In this document: positions 1 through 6,754 of the stretch, one piece after another
Numbering within the stretch: position 1 is the first letter of the stretch
Layout of the letters: each line of letters opens with the position of its first letter
From: Stephanodiscus triporus
Lineage: Eukaryota > Bacillariophyta > Thalassiosirophyceae > Thalassiosirales > Thalassiosiraceae
Length of the DNA stretch: 10,395 nucleotides
NCBI GenBank assembly: GCA_036939755.1
Contig: JALLAZ010001069.1
Location: 1 to 10,395 of the forward strand
Direction: 5' to 3'
Made by a program: the position numbers and the translations under genes
Notes under the pieces: generated by a model
Told to the model about the DNA's origin: nothing
The model's input: only the letters and a program-made list of their open reading frames with translations
Database searches by the model: none

Positions 1-1
1 G

Positions 2-506
2 AGGGGGGGGGGGGGAGGGGGGGGCGCGGACCACGAAGACGACGACGACGACGACTTCGGGTCGAGGGCGATGCCGTTCGTCCTGGAGAGGACGGATTGC
101 GCGGTGGTGGGACGAACGATCGGGGGGGTCGTCGACGGAGACGCGCCGCGACGTCGACCGGTGCTGGAGATCCTGCTACGCGCCTCCTACTCCTCCTCCT
201 CCTCCTCCTCCTTCCCCTCGACTCGGCCGACGGCGGCGGCGGCGGGACGACTCGTCCGGGGGGATCACGACCTCGGCTCGCTCCGTACGACGCGAGTAGC
301 GGCGCCTCACCCTCCCCCCCCCCGGGCCGGCGGCGGCGGAATGACGGAGCTGACGAGGGCGATCCTGTCGGACGGGATGCTCCCGCATATCCTGGACGAG
401 CTGCGCGTCGCGTCGACGTCGTACGGGTGCCGAGCCCGCGCGGCGTGCGTGGTCCTGCAACGGACCCTCCGATCGATGCTGTCGTCGTCGCCGTCGTCGC
501 CGTCCG

Positions 507-540
<34 letters not shown>

Positions 541-2284
541 GGGGGGGGGAGGGAACAGCAACAACGTCCTCGGCGACGCCGTGGCCTTCGTCGCCGACGG
601 GTCGATATTGCCCCGCAGGTCCGGCAGGAGCGACGCCCCCATGCCCTCGCCGCCGTGCGTGCCGTTCCGTAGTCCGGAGGGGAGCGAAGCGCTAACGAGG
701 GTGGTCACGGTCGACGTGGGGAGGTTCTGGAGGAGGTACCTCGACGACGACGGAAGCTGTCGTCGTCGTCGACGCGACGACGATGATGACGACGACGATA
801 CGTCGTCGACCACCGTCACCATGCGGGGGATGATAATACCCCGCGGCGTCACGCTCATCGTGGGCGGCGGATACCACGGCAAGTCGACGTTGCTCCAGGC
901 CCTTGCCTACGGCGTGTACGACAAGGTCCCGCGCGACGGACGGGAGAGGTGCGTGTCCCACGCCGACGCCGTGTCCGTCAGGGCCGAGGACGGCAGGTAC
1001 GTACACAACGTCAACGTGTCGGCGTTCATATCGAACCTCCCCGGCGGCGCGACGGGCGTCGGGGCCGCCGACGTCGACGTCGTCGACGTCGCCGCGTCCC
1101 GTAGTACGCAGTCCTTCGGGACCAGGGACGCCTCCGGCTCGACGTCCCAGGCTGCCAACGTGATCGAGGCCCTGGAGTCCGGGGCGTCGGCCATGCTCGT
1201 GGACGAGGACGTGAGCGCCGCGAACTTCATGGCGCGCGACGGCAGGATGCGCGCGATGATCATGGACGAGCCGATAACGCCGTTGTTGTACAGGGTGAAC
1301 GGTCTCTACCTGTCGAGGGAGCACGGCACGTCCACGGTCGTGGTCGTGGGGGGGGTGGGGGAGTGGCTCGACGTCGCGGACGCGGTGGTGCTGATGAGGG
1401 ATTATGTAGCGTACGACGGGCTGGCGAAGGCGCGGAGCGTGAGCTACCAATTCTCGTACGGGCACGTCCAGTACGCCGGACGTGGCGTCGTCCATCGCCT
1501 CCCCTGGAAGTTCGAGGAAGAGACGAGGAAGAATTTCGCGAAAGACGACGAGGATGTCGCGGATCCGTCGCCGTCTTCTTTGTCGTCCTCGACCGAAAAC
1601 GCGACGCTCTCGCCGTTGAGGAGGAGGCCGGGATGCCACTGCGTCGCGAAAAAATTCAAGGATGCAGTCGTTCGCTTGGTCGATAACGGTTCGTCCCGCC
1701 TCGAGATTTATCGAGATATCGGCGATGACGGACAGGACGACGAGAATGGTGAATTCCGGGCAGACCAAAACGATGCCTTCGATGACTATGGCGATGACGA
1801 TGACGATGACGAAGATGATGGCATGATTGACATGTCCAAGTGTACTCAACTCGTCGGCTGTGGCAGCGCCTCCGAGCAATTGTACGGATGCGGCATTTGC
1901 GTCATTTGGCTGATTCGGGAATCGCTGTTGCATCCTGATGACGATGTGTCGGATTTGTTGGATCGCATGGAGCGGGCGTTGAACGATCGGGGAATGAATG
2001 ATCTGCTTACGATGTTGACGCATGGTAATGCCGCCGCTACCACTACCGCCGGCAATTTTCTTGCGTCAAATCACGTTCTCGATCTATGGACAACTGTGGG
2101 ATTCGCCTACCGTCCGCGTCGACATGAGGTGGCCATGGCGTTGACGCGCATGAGAGGAATGAAGTTCGATTCATTGCCCGAAAAACCGAAAGTGATTGTG
2201 AATGAGTTGTCGCCGGAGGAGGATTTGGAGGAATCGAAAAAGAGGGCCCTCGCGGCATTGTGGGCAAATCGCAGGAAACGATGA
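2..2284 (+). CDS. ATPase of the ABC class (MRB1590-type), 5'-partial
   Basis: Soluble P-loop ATPase of the 'ATPase of the ABC class' family (Pfam PF09818). No membrane segments are seen, so it is not a transporter. Numbering from the ATG at 71: the family block VAFVADGSILPRRSG is at 171-185, Walker A GGYHGKST at 266-273, an ABC-signature-like ASGSTSQ at 354-360, Walker B MLVDED at 375-380, the VVVVGG strand at 423-428, and the family C-terminal blocks IDMSKC (586-591) and YRPRRHEVAMAL (from 680). Catalytic motifs look intact. The frame is open from base 2 to 71, and the family block VLERTDCAVV begins five residues after the ATG, so that Met is probably internal and the N-terminal domain lies outside the window. 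Low-complexity inserts include Gly147-161, an Arg5-Asp8 run near 230-245 and an acidic run at 575-583. The kinetoplastid member MRB1590 is a mitochondrial RNA-binding ATPase; an RNA role here is inference. GC content falls towards the 3' end. Confidence 0.92.
509..553 (+). repeat. GGC/GGG trinucleotide run coding poly-Gly
   Basis: Fifteen consecutive Gly codons, nine or more of them GGC and then a pure G stretch, lie inside the ABC-class ATPase just before its conserved VAFVADG block. This is a lineage-specific low-complexity insert. It probably varies in length between strains and is prone to assembly errors. Confidence 0.85.
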
Positions 2285-2665
2285 ACACGAAGATTGAGAA
2301 AGATTGCTGCGAACTAGTTCTCATAAAGATCCACGTTGTTTGCTCTCTAATCTTCGTCAAGTAGTAAGTCGCCGCAGCACTCGTTGCACACGGTTGTTTC
2401 CAGCGCTTCCTGGTCGTACCACGGCCCGAAGTCCCGCAAACAATCCGTCGCAGATTAGGAAGTTTCTTTGCACGCAAAACACTGTTGTCGAGGATGCAAA
2501 ATAAATTGGCAAATGACGTTGGTATTTGATTGACTACACAGCGCTTCTAGGTTAATCATTGTGAGGCACGAGTCCGGATAAGTAGTACGTCGTCGCAGCA
2601 CAGAGAATGTCATGTCCGATGCAGATGCTTCGTTGTTAGCAGTGGAGCTTCAGCTTTGTAGGCCG
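2285..2665. other. Intergenic spacer, possible ATPase 3' end
   Basis: There is no convincing gene here. An AATAAA at 2501-2506, about 220 bases past the ATPase stop, could serve as its poly(A) signal. A 22-base near-identical direct repeat lies at 2359-2380 and 2580-2601. Short open frames on both strands have no recognisable protein features. Confidence 0.5.
2359..2601 (+). repeat. Pair of 22-bp direct repeats 221 bp apart
   Basis: Bases 2359-2380 and 2580-2601 match at 20 of 22 positions (core AGTAGTA.GTCG.CGCAGCAC). Short similarity also recurs around CAGCGCTTC (near 2401 and 2542). The pair could be the flanks of a small insertion or an old tandem duplication. No terminal inverted repeats are seen. 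Confidence 0.5.
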
Positions 2666-3343
2666 TCACAGGACCGTGTAGTTGATAATTGCCTTCACTT
2701 CAGGCTCGCTGCTAGCAGAAGCTCCACGATAGGTTTCTGCACACTGGACACTCGACGAGCCAGAGGTTAAGCCCCATTGATATGAGAAATTGTGGTTCAA
2801 GTCGACCCCTCTTCTATTTGAGTTGTTGGTGCACGTTGAAGAACCAAGCTTCTTGCTTTTGCGACTCATCGCAGCAGGATTCGTTTCGGCCACTTGACGA
2901 GCATCAGGATTGGATTGAAGCACCACGTGGATCTCAGTAGAATCCAACATGGCAGTGATATCAGCATCAACGCCGTATCCATCGATGAGCATACCCACCC
3001 AACGTGAAGACAACTCAGGAGGAGCCATCTCACGAGCGTGGATACCAGACATTATGAAGAAAGGAGCTTTGATGGCTACGTTTCCTTGATTTCCTGTCAC
3101 CTTGAGGACAAGCATGTCATATCCTGTGTTGCCAAGCTTGACTCTTTGGGAGTTCTATACTCTTTGCGGTCTTTGATCAAAAGCCTCCTCGACTGTGGTC
3201 AGGGCAACTTTTGTGGCGGTGATGCCTACCGGTTGTTCGTAGAGGTGAAGTTAGACCTGGAGCTCATGTTGAACAAGCCGACGCGCTTTCTCGACAACAT
3301 TGAAATGACGGACAGGATACCATCGCTGGTAATATGCGATCAG
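2666..3343 (-). pseudogene. M14 zinc carboxypeptidase remnant
   Basis: Relic of a metallocarboxypeptidase A-type enzyme (peptidase family M14), which removes C-terminal residues from peptides. The longest piece (149 codons from the ATG at 3115) holds the zinc-ligand motif GIHARE (His26, Glu29), the SNPDA block (usually NPDG), GVDLNHNF (usually NRNF) and YRGASASSEPE. His108 replaces the usual substrate-binding Arg (Arg145 of bovine CPA). Similarity continues upstream of the ATG in the same frame (TTVEEAFDQ, KLGNTGYDM) but crosses stop codons at 3251-3253 and 3155-3157. The frame ends at 2666, before the third zinc ligand, the Tyr248 equivalent and the catalytic Glu270 equivalent, and no continuation was found in the frames read just beyond it. 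The fragment cannot be a working carboxypeptidase. Introns instead of decay are conceivable, but the gap between the stops is short. The left end at 3343 is approximate. Confidence 0.75.
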
Positions 3344-3994
3344 TTATACAGACGAGATACGAAATAGAAAGGGTGAAAGGTCATATGAACAGCAGGTCAC
3401 GTAGCGGCATTATCATCATGGGCCAACCTGGAGTGAAAATCTATGTTCGCAATGCATACGAGAGCTCACGATCCGAGCGGGCGGGTGCTTTCTGGGTGCA
3501 AAGTTCGATCAGAATAATCACGTGAATCCAATCCACTCTCGATGATAGGCCTTGTGTTCAATTCATTGTGTGATATATTCGCACGAGATGCAACGCCTTC
3601 TGAGTTGAGCGCTGTTGGTGAAGCGCTAGTGATAAGGCTAGGCAGTCAGGCCTTGCATTGTTGCCCAGCCTCTCCAAACTGCTTCTGACGACGGGGAATG
3701 ACCCTTCAGGTAGCGCTTGTGTCGACTATGCACTGAGCACGAGGTTTCTATTCACCGAATTGCTTCATGTGATCTCGGCTCATTCTCGGCTCATTCAATG
3801 AGACCAATGTCAATTTTTTTGGCAATTTGCTGCTGGCGACTCAACCACACCGACCTTGCTAGTGAGTTTAATCGCAAGTATTGAAGGTGGGAAATCTATA
3901 TTCTTCACCTGTTGCTACCGAGACCTTCAGGCGAATGACACTTGTTCACTCGATACTTGGGTGAGTGCCATTGCGGGATTCTCTTTAACTACAA
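3344..3994. other. Gene-poor spacer
   Basis: No recognisable gene or RNA is present. Short open frames begin at non-ATG codons and resemble nothing known. A perfect 11-bp tandem duplication (TCTCGGCTCAT twice) lies at 3773-3794. Confidence 0.45.
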
Positions 3995-4052
3995 ATGCTC
4001 CTCTTGGATTTGAAGGAGACAGGCTATTTTCTACTTACAAAATATTCGGCAG

Positions 4053-4139
4053 GTGAGTCGATCAATACTTCACTTGAAAATCATAAAGAGAAATCGCATC
4101 TGTCAAATTCCATCAGTTGAATTCCGTGGCATATTTCAG
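4053..4139 (+). other. Candidate 87-nt spliceosomal intron
   Basis: The 5' junction reads CAG|GTGAGT (after 4052) and the 3' junction ATATTTCAG| (ending at 4139), with a pyrimidine- and AT-rich 3' end and a plausible size. Removing it joins a short exon starting at ATG 3995 (directly after an in-frame stop at 3986-3988) to the 4140-4798 frame without a stop. No transcript evidence is available here. Confidence 0.45.
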
Positions 4140-4240
4140 CGAGGAAGCAAAATTCGTTCACAAACCACGCGGGGAAAATCGCGTTGATCATTCATTCACT
4201 TGTTCCGCTACTAACGGCAGAGTCCGTTGCCATTCTCGCC

Positions 4241-4798
4241 ATGGAACCCTCTCCACTTGCAGATGAGTGCTATCATCATCATCGCGAGCGCCTGTCTCTT
4301 GACGCTATAGTTTCGACGGTTAAGTCTTTCTGTTGGGAAACGATGTCGATCATTCCGAGCGTTTTGGTCCGCCTACTACCAGTGGCGCGTTTTGCTTGCT
4401 GGCTGATGATCTACTTTCTCCATGATTTTTGTCTGGTCTTAGCATATATTCTTCAAAGGCTTGCCCGGCATGCAAAGGACGCGGCGCTGTGTCTGGAGGC
4501 GGTGAAGATACGTGCGAGTAAGAGATCGATGAGGTCACAGACACTAACAATGGAGCCCTTTCGTGCGGCCTCGCATGTAAATGAGGCGGGGGATAGTAGA
4601 GATGGGGATGACAGCACGGAAGAGACTGACATGGATGAAAATTTTCACCACGGAGTATCCCACCGAGCAAGAGTTAGGGCTCGGTCAGATGCAATGGGAG
4701 TTAGAGATACATCAGCGGTCATGACAAAGAAAGAATTAGGCCAGGAGAGAGTACGTGCGTTTCATGAAAGGAGACGGAGAAGGGGACTAAAAGTCTAA
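4241..4798 (+). CDS. Hypothetical protein with one membrane segment
   Basis: Not recognised. From the ATG at 4241, in the context GCCATGG, the product is 185 residues. A hydrophobic stretch at about 51-72 (FACWLMIYFLHDFCLVLAYILQ is its core) is flanked by Arg and would span a membrane once. The stretch at 115-135 is acidic (DGDDSTEETDMDE), and the tail at 169-185 is strongly basic (ERRRRRGLKV). The frame stays open upstream of this ATG. If the intron at 4053-4139 is real, the gene starts at 3995 and codes for 238 residues with a second hydrophobic stretch (KIALIIHSLVPLL). It converges with the downstream kinase gene. Base composition is moderate, unlike the GC-rich neighbours. It could still be a chance frame. 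Confidence 0.42.
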   Translation: MEPSPLADECYHHHRERLSLDAIVSTVKSFCWETMSIIPSVLVRLLPVARFACWLMIYFLHDFCLVLAYILQRLARHAKDAALCLEAVKIRASKRSMRSQTLTMEPFRAASHVNEAGDSRDGDDSTEETDMDENFHHGVSHRARVRARSDAMGVRDTSAVMTKKELGQERVRAFHERRRRRGLKV

Positions 4799-4935
4799 CT
4801 GGTAGGAAAGAAAAAGGATTTGATTCATGAATTTCATTATGTTGCGATTAAGAAAAAACGAATAGATCGAAAAGGGCATAGAGCATCGACGGCGATCCCG
4901 GCGACGTACTTATGGCACGACCCAGAGTTCCCGTT

Positions 4936-5923
4936 TCACCCCGAGTCTCCGCCGGCCCTTATCGTATCCCTCCTTTCCGATCCCCGTAGCACGACTTCGA
5001 CGAACGGAACGTCCTGCCGTTCCTCGTCGCTCGTCGTGGCGTATTCCTCGTCGCGATCGACGACGACGTGCTTCCGTATCCAAGGATGATGCATCGCCTG
5101 CCGCGCGGTCATGCGCTCGAGAGGATTTTTCCGCAGCAGACGTCGGACGAAGTCTCGCGATTCCCGGCTCGACCGCGACCACTCCTCGGAATGGAAGCGA
5201 TATCGTCCCCGTCGGACGGCGTCGTACACCTCTTCGTTGTTCGCGCCGTTGAACGGCGGGTAGCCGCAGAGCAGGATGTACGCGACTACCCCGACCGACC
5301 ACAAATCGCAGGCCTTGTCGTATTTCTTAACGAGTACCTCCGGCGCGATGTAATACGGCGTCCCGACGAGGGCGGACATGGGCGGCTGTGCGTTCTCGAA
5401 GTGCTTCCGAGATAGGCCGAAGTCGATGATCTTTATCGGGGAATCCTCGTCGGGTGTCTCGAACAGTATGTTCTCCGGCTTGATGTCCCTGTGGACGATG
5501 CCCCTTTCGTGCATGTAGGATACGGCGCTCAGGATCTGGCACACGATCCTCGCGGCCTCGCCCTCCTCGAAGCACGGCGCGTCGCCGTCGCGGCGGTTGG
5601 ACGTCTTCCGTATTATCCCGTCGTACAGCTCCCCGCCCCGACACAGGTCGGTGACGACGTGGACGTATTCCTCGTCCTCGACGACGTCGACGAGGCCCAC
5701 GATGCCCCGGTGCCTCGTCTCGCGCAGGATCGAGACCTCGCGCGCGACGGCGTCGGGCCCGAATCGCGCGTCGTCCTTCCGGATCGACTTGATCGCGCAT
5801 CTCCTGCCCGTCGCGCGCTCGACGCACTCCCGCACGGTGCCGTGGTGTCCGGATCCGATGACGCGCGGATGGACGTGGTACCTGTCCTCGACGTCGTCGT
5901 GGCGCCGCTCGCCCGTGACGGTG

Positions 5924-5963
<40 letters not shown>

Positions 5964-6129
5964 GTCGATGCCGTCGCCGCTCGTCGTGGCAGGGAGAAGA
6001 AGGGTCCTCGCAGATGGAGGACTTCGCGGTATCCATCGTGGCGGAGGCCTTCAAGGGCGCGGGAGCGGCGGTGGAGAATGCTTCGTCGAACGTCATGCCC
6101 GCGGTGGTTCCGAGGCCGTACCGGTTCAT
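4936..6129 (-). CDS. CDPK/CaMK-type Ser/Thr protein kinase
   Basis: Complete 397-residue Ser/Thr kinase. The Gly-rich loop IGSGHHGTV is at 91-99, the ATP-binding Lys is K114 (CAIK), the helix-C Glu is E131 (EVSIL), the catalytic loop HRDIKPEN is at 213-220 with Asp215, DFG is at 236-238, the GTPYYIAPE activation segment is at 256-264, and DLWSVG starts at 275. All catalytic residues are present. HRDIKPENIL, ATP-site and APE sequences fit the Ca2+/calmodulin-dependent kinase group, close to plant and protist CDPKs. The catalytic domain ends near 352 (HHPWIRKH) and only about 45 polar residues follow, with no EF-hands, so direct Ca2+ control by this chain is not supported. The N-terminus (1-80) is low-complexity with Asp57-68. 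The start is the first ATG after an in-frame stop at 6301-6303. No signal peptide or N-terminal Met-Gly for myristoylation is seen. Confidence 0.94.
5926..5961 (-). repeat. (GAC)12 microsatellite coding poly-Asp
   Basis: Twelve uninterrupted GAC codons (GTC on the plus strand) give Asp57-68 in the N-terminal tail of the kinase, outside the catalytic domain. The tract is pure, so it is likely to vary in length. Confidence 0.9.
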
Positions 6130-6517
6130 TTGTTTTATTTTGTGAGATGGTGTGATGTAGATATCGGCTTTCGGTGCACGTCTGGGTTCTTTGTGGTGAG
6201 TTTCGATCGTAGCAAAATAATGACATCTGAAAAGTAAAAAGGGGTTCGGAAATCGGAAGACATGTGCTGTAGGGTATCGTATGTAGTGGGTAGTGGTGAG
6301 TCATCACCGAGGGACCGTGGGTGAGTTCGATTCGATCGGGCACCTGTCTTCTAAAGCGATCATGCACTTGTGCATGCCGGTACAAACTAGGTAACGCGAT
6401 CATCTCTATCGCCAACGACATTACAGGGGAAATTTTCTGAATTCTCCCTTTTTCTCGCTCTCTCTTAGAGATTCGTCGTTTGTACGACTCACCCTTTACA
6501 CACGACCGATTGAACAT
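6130..6517. promoter_or_regulatory. Divergent kinase/methyltransferase intergenic region
   Basis: This stretch separates the divergent kinase and methyltransferase genes and must hold the kinase promoter and probably that of the methyltransferase. It also contains splice-like signals on the plus strand: AG|GTAACG at 6389-6394 and a strong pyrimidine tract ending in TTAG at 6467, which could bound an untranslated or short coding exon at 6468-6520. No TATA box can be assigned with confidence. Confidence 0.4.
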
Positions 6518-6669
6518 TAGGTAAGTAAATCGAATATTGCCAAATCTCGGCTTTAACCAGGAAGTTGCCGGAATTAATCCGCAAATCTGTTGGGCCTATT
6601 GGGTATAATAATATTTTCGAAAACTTTCTGAATATTGCCGAGATTCGGCAATATTTTCGATATTACCTA
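6518..6669. mobile_element. MITE-like element with imperfect terminal inverted repeats
   Basis: A 152-bp AT-rich segment has ends that are imperfect inverted copies of about 34 bp. The left arm begins TAGGTAAGTAAATCGA and continues through ATATTGCC and AATCTCGGC. The reverse complement of the right arm begins TAGGTAATATCGAAAA and continues through the same two blocks. The right arm also contains a perfect 11-bp stem with a 3-base loop (AATATTGCCGA at 6631-6641, its complement at 6645-6655). The outermost TA on both sides is compatible with a TA target-site duplication, as in Tc1/mariner-type MITEs. It has no coding capacity. No second copy is seen in the window. Confidence 0.6.
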
Positions 6670-6681
6670 CTCTCTACACAG
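6521..6681 (+). other. Candidate intron formed mostly by the MITE-like element
   Basis: The left end of the inverted-repeat element gives AG|GTAAGT, a perfect 5' splice consensus, at 6519-6526. The right flank, just past the element, gives CTCTCTACACAG|, a pyrimidine-rich 3' splice site ending at 6681. Base composition changes from AT-rich to the GC-rich coding style immediately after 6681. The upstream exon and its ATG could not be placed: no upstream ATG tried gave a consistent open frame. It may be a 5'-UTR intron. Confidence 0.4.
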
Positions 6682-6754
6682 CTGCGACAGTACAGACCCG
6701 GAGGCCGTGATCCCGCTGCGCCAGGACAAAAGCAAGTATCGTACATTTTCCGAC

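Noticed and set aside
97..672. 191-codon plus-strand frame overlapping the ATPase
   Set aside because: Arg/Gly/Leu low complexity made by reading the CGG and CTC repeats in another frame; no conserved blocks.
692..2023. 443-codon minus-strand open frame opposite the ABC-class ATPase
   Set aside because: Antisense shadow of a GC-rich repeat-laden gene; the product is His/Arg-rich with no family motifs, while the plus strand carries full Walker motifs.
3038..3367. 109-codon plus-strand frame opposite the carboxypeptidase relic
   Set aside because: Its first part is antisense to the GIHARE region. A stretch containing DCGQGNFCGG looked protein-like, but the minus frame here is continuous with the M14 frame and explains the sequence better.
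5491..6237. 248-codon plus-strand frame opposite the kinase
   Set aside because: Shadow of the kinase gene; its Val run is the GTC complement of the kinase poly-Asp codons.
5327..6517. 396-codon minus-strand frame overlapping the kinase
   Set aside because: It is a frame-shifted reading of the kinase (Arg-rich) and lacks kinase motifs; only the 4936-6129 frame has them.
6635..6754. Extending the methyltransferase start to 6635
   Set aside because: That codon is TTG, and 6635-6669 lies inside the inverted-repeat element; an ATG in frame first occurs at 6755.
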